This document shows, piece after piece, positions 1 to 10,904 of a stretch of 41,800 bases of DNA; the first letter of the stretch is position 1; each line of letters opens with the position of its first letter. A program made the position numbers and the translations under genes. The stretch is from contig KN884486.1 of assembly GCA_000934455.1 (NCBI GenBank), forward strand, positions 1 through 41,800. The letters run 5' to 3'. The DNA is from Apostichopus parvimensis. Taxonomy: Eukaryota; Echinodermata; Holothuroidea; Aspidochirotida; Stichopodidae. The notes beneath the pieces are model-generated. The model saw only the letters and a program-made list of their open reading frames with translations, was not told the origin of the DNA and ran no database searches.

Positions 1-1554
1 ATTACCTTACAGTATCGGTAGGCGTATGTATGTTACCATGCAAATCACATTTATTTTGAATAAGTGTCATAAAACTGTGTTCTAAGAACTTTAAAAGTAC
101 ATGGAAAACGTAAACTTGTTGTAAACGTGATGGTTACATTTTGGAGGTTTAAATCTCTTCCAATCAATGTTTATAATAGATTTATACAGCATTCCCCCCG
201 TTTTATTATTATCGATATAGCAGGTTTTTAACCTTACGTACCTTAAGTACATAGTAAACGTATAAGTTGTTGTTTACATGATGATTGCATTTTGGGTTAT
301 CTCACTTGCAATTTAAGTATATCATAGATTTATAACGCTTTTTCCTGCAGACATATAAACATATTTTTAATGCTACATAACGCTACACATTGTTATCCAG
401 TGAGGTTACATCTTCGGTACAACTTCATTCATGCTCGCAAAACATATCGCAATTTTAGTGAATAGTAAACAGATTAAGACAGTAAATTAACAAATAAATA
501 TATAATTAATATAATATTCTACTTACCAGAGCGATTTTCTCAATGCGAGGACTTGTCTAAACGGCTAAGCGTTGATTCCGTTCGAAAAAAAGTAAACAGT
601 ATATCCATTTTATATCCAAATACCAGATGAAGGTACTGAGTGAAATGTATGAAATCTAATCAAAGTCATCGTGATCTTTTCCAAAACAAAGGATTGAGCA
701 TCCGTTGTTAATTTCTACAAATTCTTTGTTCCCTGCGATCGATGTTTTTGAACACATCGATAAATATAGGATCTTCTGCCAAAAATGTCTATTAAATTTT
801 AAAACGTTTTCCTGTCGAGCTTTAGTGACACTTTGCCTTGTTTATTTAGGAGAAGGTAGTGAAAAACTGCACTGACAACTTCCAAACAGAATGAAAATTG
901 TTGCTTGCGTAAAATATGATATGATGACAGAATGAGTGCAAGGAAATATAGCTATATAGCGGTGATTGTCATCTCGCATTACGGCGGATATTTTTGTGTT
1001 AACTTTGCATTTTACAATCGAATCAATAAAAAGAAATACATTTGCCAATTATAACATTTTCTTGAGATAGAGGGAGAAAAAAAAAAGATTTCCAACAAAA
1101 GAGAAATCATATACCGACAAGGAAATAGAGGAAAAAGAAGCAACTTTTATAGTTGAAGTTGTTATTCTGAGCATATCCGAATCTGAGAAAGTGAAAGAAG
1201 GGGATTTTGGGGACGATCGAACACTTTGTGTAATATGCTTCTTGTTTTAAAAAAAAACGGTCCTTTGTTTCAGAAAATATTGTTTACACGGAATTGCTTT
1301 ACGTTATTTGTTTTCGTAAGTACTGGTGTTTTTTTAGATTACATGTATTTGCACTTTGCGATAATTTCAGTAATAATAACAATAACCACTGAAGTTCGTC
1401 ACAGAATGAATGCTTTAATATTTAATAAATTAAAAAGAAACGTAAACCCATAATCATGGTAAAATTGAACCTTTCATAAACTCCAGCAATTCATTGCTAT
1501 TCATGTGCATTGAGGATATAAATTCACCGTATACTTTTCATGTCTCACATGCAG
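1..1554 (+). other. Probable intron 1 of gene 1 (no gene seen)
   Basis: No recognisable exon before 1555. The region is homologous to 19498-20909, which lies inside intron 1 of gene 2. A short open frame with an ATG near 1235 runs in phase 0 into a GTAAGT at 1315 and could look like a leader exon. In unit 2 the matching sequence is two bases shorter and out of phase, so I do not accept it. Confidence 0.6.
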
Positions 1555-1585
1555 GCTTCTGCTGACGTCACAGATCAATCATCGA
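1555..1585 (+). CDS. Gene 1 exon 2: short linker exon
   Basis: 31-nt micro-exon between a CATGCAG acceptor and a GTAAGT donor. It encodes ASADVTDQSS plus one base (phase 0 in, phase 1 out). It is identical in unit 2 (20910-20940), splice sites included, which supports it as a real exon despite its size. It would sit directly after the signal peptide. Confidence 0.7.
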
Positions 1586-4500
1586 GTAAGTTACCGTTTG
1601 GTATTGACTATATGTATAAATTCTTTCACTTTAGCTTAAAAAAACATTCACAACCCCTTCCAGGTGAATAGTATTCCCATGTGAAATCATATGTATGTTT
1701 GTTTATTAATAAAGATGTTTCCGTAAGAATAACCTTTAAACTAATACAATAAAAATAAAATTGTTATAAACTGTTATACAAATTGTTGAGGGAAGAGGGA
1801 GGGGTGAGGTAGAAATGTCAATCCTTTGCAGACACTAGCTTTGTTGATCGTTTAAAATGTTGTTAAGATGATTTGATTGGCTCTGAGTAATCGGCGTGTA
1901 TGCTAACCGGGCAATCGTTTTGGCGAAGGTAAAGAATTGCATGAAATAAGAACTATATACAAACTATAATAAACACAACTCAATTACTCTTACTTAGCAG
2001 CAATACAGGTTGAAATTATTGCAATTAAACACTTAAAGGTTTCTCGAAGGAGCTACCTAACCTTCCATGAATACAGAAGACTGCAGTTTTCACAAGAAAA
2101 AGATAAAGTTAATGCTGCTGTCATCCATTATTTTCTGTTATAGGTTCATCTTACTTTCTATTTCAATCAACCGAGTACCCGAAGGATTGCCAAGAGATCC
2201 TCCGAGCATGTTCAAATACCCAAAATGCATCTGGTGTTTACACAATCAAACCAGATGGTTTCCCAGAGCCGTTCGAAGTGTACTGTGATAACAACTTAGG
2301 CAGTGATGGATGGACGGTAAGTTGATAACGATATAGTTAAGAATATAAATAGTTTCAAAGATTCAAAATATAATACTGGACTTGTCAATAAAATAGATCA
2401 ACGGAAGACCCCAAACAACCAGGAACTTTACTACTGAACTTCTTCTTGGCGAACCACTGAGGAGACCTAATTTTGATTGTACTTCATAAAGCAGCAGTAC
2501 AAATTTCATACCAATGTAGTAAATGAAGATGGTAAATGACGCCATGTTTTCGAATAATCAGAGTGAAATGTTTCCTACCAAATTGTATTTTATGCATACT
2601 GAAACAAAATTTTGTCAAGAGTGACGTAGTGTGAACGACTAGAATCAACTTCACAACTAACTTGCAAATCAGAAGGATTTACTAGAGAATAAACAATATG
2701 AAAGTTAAATTGGAGAGAAAAAAATGTTTCACACTGCTAGTTGAAATCTCCATCTCAATATCTTTCCTGTAACTTGAGATATTATTGATTGAATGTAAGC
2801 TATTTTAACTGGCTTAACCTTCAACTATTCCAGGAAGTTGGATCTCAGTAGGGGGTCTATGACCTCACCTCGGCAAATGCTATTCAGAAGCTTTACTTAC
2901 GTTATTATAATTATTTTGTTGATTTATTCCTCAAACCTGATACATTAGAATGTTGCTCAATTGCCAAAGTTTTCTGTATTAAGAAGTTTCATCAAAAAGT
3001 ATCTTTGCTGTATAAATATTACTTTGTTTTGTGAATAAATGATTGACAATTTATTAAAAAACACACATATATATATATATATATACATATATTTAGCTGA
3101 AGTGCAATGATGACATATTCTATTCTGTTGGTGCCAGATGGATTTGCAAAATATCATGAAAACTTCCTATGAGGATGTGGTTTTCGCATAAAGATTCAGA
3201 AAATTTTCAGCAAGTTTGCTAATCAATCAGTTCCAGCAACAAAAATTTATATAATTAACATTCATTCAGGGTGTCTTAATTTGATGAATATCAACCACAG
3301 TTTGAGAAATACTCATTGGGTTTCAAAAGTTGACCAACAAAGTCAAAAACTTTGGCATGACTTTAGGGGATAAGAAATGTTTATGAGGAGTACAATAGTT
3401 GAGGAAGGAATAAACATACAAACATTATGTTTTGTAACGACAGGTAATACAGCGACGGACGAATGGATTTATCAACTTTAATCGGAATTGGGACGATTAC
3501 AAGAACGGTTTTGGATTTCTGGGAAGTGAATTTTGGTTAGGAAATGAAAAAATCGCTTACCTAACAAATCAAAAGAAGTATCAACTACGACTGGACTTGA
3601 CGAATGCTGCAGGGCACTCGTATTACGTGACCTACGACGATTTTAGTATCGTTGATGAATGGAGCCAATATTCTATTCAAAGTCTTGGAGACGAAGGTGG
3701 CAATGCAGGTAAATGTTCTGTTTTTAAATTTCTGGTTTGCCCTGCGTTGATCGATTTCCATGTTATCGTTAAAGCTATGCTGAAAAGAAGCGAAAGGGTG
3801 TACGTGCAAAGTTTTCTTAAATTGTTAAAGGATTAGTTTCACCCAAGAAGAGAACAACTCAGACCACCAAAGTTTGAATAGAACTATTATCCTTAACGTA
3901 ATAAAACAATTTCCTAGCAATTGTCAAGAAGTATTGCCTACCTTAAATGCGGTTAATCGTTTCAATCCCTCCCCCACTGTCTGTACTGTAGGTGATAAAG
4001 GGTATGTCGGAAGCGATTACGAGTTTAGTTCTGGACCATTTAATACTTTCAATGCGTCCAAGAAGTTACAACCAACCAAGTCAATTTTAAGATTATCTTT
4101 CCCTTTACCTTCACCCAGATTCATTTATTGAGTGGTGTCCATCAAATATGACGTTTTCAAACAGTACATGCGAGAGACGTTGTACCGAACCCAATACGTG
4201 TATAACTTCAGCATCTATGGAATCAGGAAGATGCATGTGTCCAGACGGTTATATGATACAAGGAGAGGACTGCATACCTCAAAGTCAGTGTGGATGTTTT
4301 GTACCAGAAAAGGGAAGTGTGATTAATGTAAGTCAAAAGATCACTGACACTTGTGTTATCTTTTTCATTTTCTCATTGAACCTGCTCAAGAAATATATGT
4401 TGATTTGTAAAAGTCTGCCAGAAATTAATAATGTTATGGAAGATTTCGCAGCACTAGACATTTCCTCATTTTCCGATGATTTTTCATATATAGATATATA

Positions 4501-7500
4501 TTTATATATATATATACGATGTTCCTTCTTCGCTAAATCTTTCCGGTTACTGTTTGCATATATTATTTTATGAAATATTAATGAGTATAACGTGAAAACA
4601 ATACTGGTTATGGCAAATTGACTTCAATTAAACAAGTGACAAGTGATTCAGCAAATGTTTTTTGTTAAACTGAAATTTTTAAGGTATATTTTCCATGACA
4701 GGACGGTGAATCATTTGTCAATTCTGACTGTACTTCACGTGTAAACTGCAGCGACAATCAGCTGAGTTATGAAAATGACTACCGGTGTAGTGACGACGCA
4801 ACGTGTCAGGAGAAAGACGGTGTGAGAAGATGTATTTGTAACGATAGGTTTGAAGGAGATGGGCAAACGTGTATTCGGAACGAACCACCAAAGGATTGCT
4901 ACGACATATACATAACTGACGGGGTCCACAACGACGGGGTTTATACCATCTTTCCTACTGGCTGGGAGGACTCTGGCTTCCAGGTCTACTGTGAGATGTC
5001 AACAGACGGAGGAGGATGGACGGTAAGTCTTTAAACTTCACAAGAGAGTGATACCTTCTAACCGTCTTGATAGAGTTGGGCCAACGGGCCGTGCAGGACT
5101 AAATCACACAAACACACACACAAAAAGCAGCTTCTTCTGGAGTAAGAAGGACAATTTTGTCGATATATCGAGTCGATTGATCATCTGCATCTTTGACGTT
5201 GAATATCAAGTTTACTTCAACACTCATCGGAAAAATTATTGCACATAACAAATTTGAGAGTTTTGTTGTGCTGAATGTGTTTATTGGACGAGAGATGTCC
5301 AATAAACTTACGATGTTTTATCTCTACTAGCTCTCAATTGCATAAGCCTTGTAAGATATTAAATTTAACACCTTCTAAAAGCCATATTTGTAACTAAACA
5401 TAACGGTAATGTCCAAACTTTTACAATTGGCCTTGTTTTCTTTGCTAGGGAAGCATGATCTTTAGTCTGTGGCAATTTTAAGAGCAACACTCTTTGGCAG
5501 AAATTATTTGCTGGCGATAAATATTTCAGATTCATTTTAGAGTACGAACGCTTCATAATGTTTTAAAATCGTCAGTTGTGTCTGCCTTGTATGGATGACC
5601 TTTAGAAGAAAAGTTTTTGCTGTCAATAAACCTCTCTATACTTTATCAGATATAAAGATGTATGGGCACTACTTTTATTTTAGGCTATATTATTTAAATA
5701 CATTACCATTCCCAAATGTCATATGCACCATTTGAGATCTTTAGCGATTCATTAATTTACCTTTTTGCTTTCTTTCTCAGTATTGTAAATTTTCCATAGC
5801 GTTACTAAGTATTTACAACTCAAAACGCGATTTACGGTAATACGAGTTGCGCACCAACTTCCATGAAATGTGTGTGTGTTGCCATCTATCTGGTTTTGAC
5901 AAAAAATTGCCGGGCACTATAGGTAGATGAAATAAATAGTATTTCAGATTACAATGTACGAGAAAATAAGGAACAGAAACAGCATTGGAAAGATATTTAA
6001 CTCTATATCATATTTTTATCTTTACATATTTCTAGGTTCTCCAGAAAAGGACGTCTGGTTCAGTTAATTTCTATCGTACTTGGAATGAATACAGAGACGG
6101 GTTTGAAAGTCCAAGCGGTGATCATTGGCTTGGTAACGACAAGATTCACGACCTAACAACTCAGAAGACCTACCAACTAAGGGTGGACCTGACTAATTCA
6201 GCTGGTTCACAGTACTACGCCCTCTACTCCACATTTAGCATTGGTGACGAGGATAACAAATATACGCTCTCTGTAGGCACATACTCAGGAGATTCAGGTT
6301 GGTGTATTTGGCAAAACTTTTTGCTTGATAATGTTAGTGTTTTTAGTTTGCCTTTATTGCATACGAAAATCCACATAATTCACAGAATGTTGTAAACGAT
6401 ACTCGCTAAGAAACAAGAAAACTATGAACATATAATATATAACGCCTTTTCCTGTTTATATCTATTATTACTCGCAATCTACTACATCAGTATTGCCTTT
6501 CATGAGATTTTAATAAAGCTCAACGACATCTTGATTCAACTCAGTGAAGGGAACGGGGAAAATTATATGAACTATAAAACTAGAAAACAAAATCAGTTAA
6601 TCTTAAATTACTTACAAATAACATGCGGTAGATAAAGTAAAATGTCTTAATCATGGTCATTTTCAAAGGTTGACTTTTCCGAGATACAATCAAGTTTAAT
6701 ATAATTATAATGACCACCTTCACATCTGGCATTACATACTCATTGGAAGCTGCAGTTATTAAAAATATCATAATTAAAATAAAAACTGAGCCTAATGCTA
6801 TTCAATACAAATGAGCATAGCTTGATGATCGAAAACCACGAAAAATGATGACCTTTACTGTTCGAATTTGAAGGAAAAAATCAGAACACTTTAAACATTT
6901 TATCCTTGATACAACAACTGAATCTGCTATATTATTGTCCTTAATAGTTGCTTAACTTTAATATGAAATAAATTATATGATCAAATACTATAAGGCACAT
7001 AATTTAAGCGAATATGCCTTATGAACAGTTCACACATGGAAGTGATGATATTGACACCATAGTGTTAATTTGTGTCTCTCAGAGGTGAATGAAAGGTTTT
7101 GAAATAATACACAACGGAGTTGTTATAAATCTTGTTGCCGGAAAACTTCTTGAAAGATTAGTTTTTTCCTTTAGGATTGCCTACAAAAATGCCTGAAACA
7201 AATTCATCTAATGGCACGCTTCTTTAACTTCTGATGAATTGAGTATATTGGAAACTCTAAATGTACGAACCTTGCTTGCAGAAACAATTAAAAGCGTATA
7301 ATTTTCTAAACGAAGTCGCGATAAATCATATCCATTCATCCAACCCCACCCCCTTGCCTCTCACTATAAATGCCATTCACATATAAACATACAAATCACA
7401 TATTAACATAAAATCATGTATGTATGAATACATGAAAGCTTCTTAACATATAAACAAAAGCTTAACCACGGTTATTAAATAAGTTCTACAAGATGTTTAA

Positions 7501-7925
7501 CTTTATAAAAAACAACTTACTTGTAAGTTCCTACTTTATTATAGTTTGAGATCTTCAGTTCCATATGTATGCGATGCTGATTAAATAAATACGTCCTCCT
7601 TTCCATCCTTTCAGGTTATAACTCTATGAACTGGAACAACGGAGATCCGTTCAGCACGCACAATGAGGACAACGATGGCACGGATGGTGTAAACTGTGCA
7701 GAGAAGCATCGCGGTGCCTGGTGGTACCCGTATCGTTATTATTATAATTACTGCTATAATTGGAGGGAAGGAAGCTATTACTACTATTGCACTTATTCCA
7801 ACCTCAACGGAGACTACCAGTACAGCGACTACCGCGGAATCTTCTGGTATAATCTTCCTGGGAGCAATTGCGGCATCACGGGTACAACAATGAGGATACG
7901 ACCAGTTGAAGAACAAACAAAATAG
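1555..7925 (+). CDS. Gene 1: secreted FReD-TIL-FReD mosaic lectin-like protein, exons 2-8 (5' exon outside window)
   Basis: Spliced gene with exons 1555-1585, 2144-2316, 3444-3708, 4119-4327, 4702-5022, 6036-6297 and 7615-7925. Joined in phase they give one open frame of 523 residues plus stop. Order of parts: short Ser-rich linker (1-13), half FReD (about 15-156, from YPKDC to the B subdomain), TIL domain (157-215), TILa/EGF-like segment (216-290), full FReD (291-523). Fibrinogen hallmarks are DGGGWTV, FYRTWNEYRDGF, HWLGND, YQLRVDLTN, EDND, NCAEKH, GAWWY, SNLNG and a terminal MRIRP. FReDs of this sort are secreted carbohydrate or acetyl-group binders (ficolins, tachylectins, FREPs); TIL/TILa modules occur in vWF-type proteins. 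A pattern-recognition role is inference. All introns are GT-AG. The signal peptide exon should lie about 4-5 kb upstream, judging by gene 2. Confidence 0.85.
2144..2316 (+). CDS. Gene 1 exon 3: FReD-1 N-terminal (A) part
   Basis: 173 nt, phase 1 in and phase 0 out, GTAAGT donor. The product runs SSYFLFQSTEYPKDC..., then SGVYTIKPDGFPEPFEVYC and ends DGWT. This is the canonical start of a fibrinogen C-terminal domain: KDC-EIL, GVYTI, FEVYCD, then WT with V in the next exon. An extra Cys (RAC) follows the first, and NAS is a possible N-glycosylation site. Confidence 0.9.
3061..3093. repeat. (AT)n microsatellite in gene 1 intron 3
   Basis: ACACAC followed by an uninterrupted AT run and then ATATTT. 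It is shortened in unit 2 (near 22308-22330). Confidence 0.85.
3444..3708 (+). CDS. Gene 1 exon 4: FReD-1 central (B) part
   Basis: 265 nt, phase 0 in and phase 1 out, ACGACAG acceptor, GTAAAT donor. Encodes VIQRRTNGFINFNRNWDDY, then the FWLGNEKI, YQLRLDLTNAAG and SLGDEGGNAG motifs, the classic second FReD exon. The expected third FReD exon (calcium site, NCA, WWY) does not follow. The next exon is a TIL exon with the same entry phase. Confidence 0.92.
4119..4327 (+). CDS. Gene 1 exon 5: TIL cysteine-rich domain
   Basis: 209 nt, phase 1 in and phase 0 out, TTCACCCAG acceptor, GTAAGT donor. It encodes WCPSNMTFSNSTCERRC, then TC, GRCMCPDGYMIQGEDC and QCGC. This is the spacing of trypsin-inhibitor-like domains, as in vWF, zonadhesin and Fc-gamma-binding-protein-type proteins. 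NST is a possible N-glycosylation site. A protease-inhibitor role should not be assumed, because in such mosaics TIL is usually structural. Confidence 0.88.
4485..4516. repeat. TA-rich microsatellite in gene 1 intron 5
   Basis: An imperfect TATA/GATATA run. The unit 2 counterpart near 23665-23680 is much shorter, as expected for replication slippage. Confidence 0.75.
4702..5022 (+). CDS. Gene 1 exon 6: TILa/EGF-like segment fused to FReD-2 A part
   Basis: 321 nt, phase 0 at both ends, CATGACAG acceptor, GTAAGT donor. The first part has spaced cysteines (SDC, VNCSDN, YRC, ATC, RRCICNDRFEGDGQTC) typical of the TILa/EGF-like tail after TIL. Without any intron the frame continues into PPKDCYDIYI, GVYTI, FQVYCEM and DGGGWT, the start of the second FReD. 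Confidence 0.9.
5654..5920 (+). repeat. Intron 6 segment, member A of an older within-unit duplication
   Basis: Begins AAAGATGTATGGGCACTAC and includes GAGATCTTTAGCGATTCAT and ACGAGTTGCG. The same succession recurs at 9743-10007 in this unit, and at 24816-25080 and 28764-29008 in unit 2. The pair within a unit is more diverged than the copies between units, so this duplication is the older event. Confidence 0.85.
6036..6297 (+). CDS. Gene 1 exon 7: FReD-2 central (B) part
   Basis: 262 nt, phase 0 in and phase 1 out, TTTCTAG acceptor. Encodes VLQKRTSGSVNFYRTWNEY, HWLGNDKIHDLT, YQLRVDLTNSAGSQYY and ends YSGDSG. The donor is unusual (GTTGGT), the only one in the gene without the GTRAGT pattern. 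If it is not used, the frame reads into the intron for 32 more codons and stops at 6393-6395. Confidence 0.88.
7615..7925 (+). CDS. Gene 1 exon 8: FReD-2 C-terminal (calcium/ligand pocket) part with Tyr-rich insertion, stop codon
   Basis: Phase 1 in, CCTTTCAG acceptor, TAG at 7923-7925. It encodes FSTHNEDNDGTDGVNCAEKH (calcium loop and NCA), GAWWY, SNLNG, GIFWYNLPG and TTMRIRP. Between WWY and NLNG lie 24 residues, against about 6 in ordinary FReDs (for example KNCHYS). The extra piece is strongly Tyr/Cys-rich (about a dozen Tyr, including YRYYYNYCYN and YYYYC) and is built of TAT/TAC codons. Confidence 0.9.
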
Positions 7926-8305
7926 ACAGTTCCGTAAAGATGACAGATAAACTATTTCTCATATACGTATAGATTGTGAAGTATCGTAAAATCTGGATCC
8001 TGAGATATCGCTATCAATTATACATATTCAGTTTTATCAGCTTTTTCGGAATTTACTCGTCAGCCATTCATACAACAAATTCACCGGACTATATCATTTG
8101 TTATCTATTTCGGAGAACTATTGAGTATTACAACAACAATGAGGAGGACACATTCAAAAGTACGGTACCTTCAGTCCACAGAGACATTTATGTGTAGACA
8201 ATTAGAATGGAAGAAAGATCTGAGAAGTTTACAAAGGAAAGATACATATATTGCTTCCATTTCTTTACCCATTTAATGTAAAACACGAACTACTGTGAAC
8301 GCAAA

Positions 8306-8343
8306 AATAAAAAAATTTAAAATTTAAAATAAATACAAATAAA
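8306..8343 (+). promoter_or_regulatory. Candidate polyadenylation signals of gene 1
   Basis: Three AATAAA hexamers (8306, 8328 and 8338) lie about 380-420 bp after the stop codon in an A-rich tract. The hexamers are conserved in unit 2, so the 3' UTR is probably about 0.4 kb. Confidence 0.5.
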
Positions 8344-8402
8344 AGAGTCTTGGTCTGTCTTCATTTGAGAGTACGCGCGCGTGGAACGCCATTTTAACAT
8401 TT

Positions 8403-9712
8403 ATTCAACAATTACCGATATCTTTAATTTATTTTTGGATATCTCTAATTCATTTTCAAATATCTCTATTTCATTTCCAGATATCTCTAATGCATCCGAT
8501 ATCAATAAATTATAATATGAAGAATTAGATTAAGAGATATTAAGAATTAAATTAGAGATATTAAGAATTAAATTAGAGATATCAAGCATTCTAATTCGAG
8601 ACATCCAGAATTGAATTAGAGATATGAAGAATAAACATAGAGATATCAAGAATTAAATTAGAGATATCAAGAATTCGATTAGAGATATCCAAAATTCAGT
8701 TTCCGGTACACGTGACTTTCCTCTTATATGCACGAACGCGAATAATTATTCGTAGCAGTACTTCTACTTTCGATGAAAATCAATGAGTGAATATGTGTTT
8801 CAAAGAACTTATTGATATAAGTGAAATTACGGAAATCAAAGGAAATTAATGAGCTGGAAATTCAGAAATGTGAAAGAAAATCAAGAAAATGTCCTAATGC
8901 ATGGAGCGCAGGAAAACCATTTAATATATGCGGGCCCATCGGTAGTTTATGTGTAGTTCACATTGCCATGTTATACACATATCTATCCACCGCTGCTAGA
9001 ATCTATGTAATAATCCCTAATCCAAAACACGTTTCACGTGTCCCTATTGAGTTTCGGAAAACTGAAATCTTACAAAATATGGAGAAATTGTCAGGTTCAT
9101 CTAAAGAAATGGGATTTTGATTTATGGAAGTACTGAATGAAAGTCCCGCTACAGTACCAGTCTGCCAGACGCAGTCGGTTGGTACGTTAGTAGAATGGAA
9201 TCGAAGTACGAGTATTAATAGTTAACGTTACCCATAATGCCTAGCCTTAAAGTGTAGTATTAGTAGCCTAGACCAAACTAGTACTAGAAGTAGCTACCGA
9301 AATTTAATATGCCTCGTTTTCCTGCCATGTATTTGCCAATTTAGATGGCGCTCTTCTGATTAGCGCTAAATTTCGAATTCTTGATATCTCTCATTCGAGT
9401 TCTTGATATATCTAATTCAATTTTGGATATCTCTAATTCTTTTCTTGATATCTCTCATTCAATTTTGGATATCTCAAATTTAATTCGAGATATCCTCAAT
9501 GATGTTTCCGTTTTTGAAATCTTTAATTTATTTCTTGATATCATAAATTCAGTTTGAGATATCTTAATTAAACTTCAAGATATCAAAAATACAATTTCTG
9601 ATATATCAACTTGAATAGAAGATATCTGAACAAATTTAATTAGAGTTATCTGAAATTAATTGCAAAAATCTCGAATAAAATTGAAGATATCAATAATTAT
9701 TAAATACAAATT
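8403..9712. repeat. GATATC-rich inverted repeat block (foldback-like), unit 1
   Basis: Two arrays of short monomers, each around 20-24 bp with the core GATATCTCTAATTCAATTTT or its reverse complement, lie at about 8420-8700 and 9370-9710. They flank a core of about 660 bp without the motif. The inner part of the left array reads AATTAGAGATATC and the facing part of the right array reads GATATCTCT, so the arms can pair. This resembles foldback-type elements with repetitive arms. I see no transposase and no clear target duplication. An open frame in the core is not kept in unit 2. Confidence 0.6.
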
Positions 9713-9742
9713 GATTAACATCGTTATACCTTTCTCTGATGA

Positions 9743-10007
9743 AAAGATGTATGGGCACTACTTGTACATTAGGCTATATTATATAAATACATTCCTATTC
9801 GCAAATTTAATATGCAACATTTGAGATCTTTAGCGATTCATGAAATTACGTTTTGTTTTATTCCTCAGTATTGTACAATTTCCTTAGCGATACTAAGTAT
9901 TTAAAACACACACGTGATTACCGGTAAAACGAGTTGCGAACCACATTCTATTTAATGTGTGAGTGTCTTGCCAACCATCGGGTTTTGAAAAAAAAAATCC
10001 TGTCACT
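9743..10007 (+). repeat. Member B of the older intron 6 duplication
   Basis: Diverged copy of 5654-5920: AAAAGATGTATGGGCACTAC, GAGATCTTTAGCGATTCAT, AAACGAGTTGCGAACC. It lies upstream of the decayed FReD exons at 12551 and 14053, as member A lies upstream of exons 7 and 8. The relics therefore look like the 3' half of a former gene copy. The following stretch to about 10900 holds no gene that I recognise. Confidence 0.75.
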
Positions 10008-10904
10008 GAAAATAAATATCAACTTTTTGAATTTTTTCGAGGAAGCTCAGCAAAGCAAATATTAATGCAGTAATCGAGGTTGAATTTGATACTTTCGTTT
10101 GTTCTGTTTAACCTATTCCAATAACGTTTGCGACACAGTGCTATTAACTGAATGGTAATAAAACAGCCAGGTTAAGATAGCCAGCTAGTTCCCTTATACC
10201 ATCAACGACAGCAACAAGTTCTGTCGAGTTCAATACAAAACTTGGAATGGTTTTTTTTTGCGGCATTGTAATTGAATGTAACCTTCACATTTTAGCTTTA
10301 GTATATCACAACAAGCAAAGAACAAAAAACTATTTGAAAATCCGACAGCTTCAAGACACTCACAAGAGCTCCGAGATACATGCTTTTATTGAACATTCCA
10401 GAGTAGGTCCATAATTCACCAAATTCAGCATCCATTCATTAAATTCAGAAACAAACTGCTACAACAAGTGCATTCCAATTATCCTTTTCTTAATTTATAA
10501 CATCAGCCAATCTCCCTTATTTCCGCATTTGACAAACAAAAGATTCAAAACTTCACTGGGTTTTCTTTGAAACCAATCTACCCATTATAAAAACTCAGCC
10601 TGTTATACCACGTAAAGTCTACAGATTGTTTTTATATATGCTAAACAGGAAACAGTTCGCCGATTGTGATTGAGATGTCATTGTGGCTCGAAATTAAGTG
10701 AACAGATTTTAGATACATAAATATTAATAACTCTAAGCCTTGAATAACATGTAGTTTTGACAATTATCATAATATCCTGTTTAGTGTAAGAGGTGTGAAA
10801 AATGGTAAATTAAATAACTTAAAGACGAAAGACTGAAGTCACATCAGATCTTCAAGTTTCAACATAACTGCGCACGCGTGTGTATGTGTCTAACTTTGTG
10901 TCAA

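Noticed and set aside
1226..1453. Open frame with hydrophobic start and a phase 0 GTAAGT, as leader exon of gene 1
   Set aside because: The unit 2 counterpart (20580-20658) is two bases shorter and out of phase, while the 15054/35332 exon keeps frame, donor and signal-peptide character in both units.
2067..2288. Frame beginning MLLSSIIFCYRF running across exon 3
   Set aside because: It is a different frame from the FReD codons of exon 3 and crosses a good TTATAG acceptor; its signal-like look is accidental.
7976..8197. 73-codon frame in the gene 1 3' UTR
   Set aside because: Interrupted by stops at the same place in unit 2; lies between the FReD stop and the polyadenylation signals.
8821..9120. 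99-codon open frame in the core of the GATATC block
   Set aside because: Unit 2 has stops and a different frame over the same DNA, so there is no conserved protein.
8403..9712. CRISPR-like array of short repeats
   Set aside because: Monomers are contiguous, AT-rich, variable and in both orientations, without unique spacers, in a eukaryotic genome.
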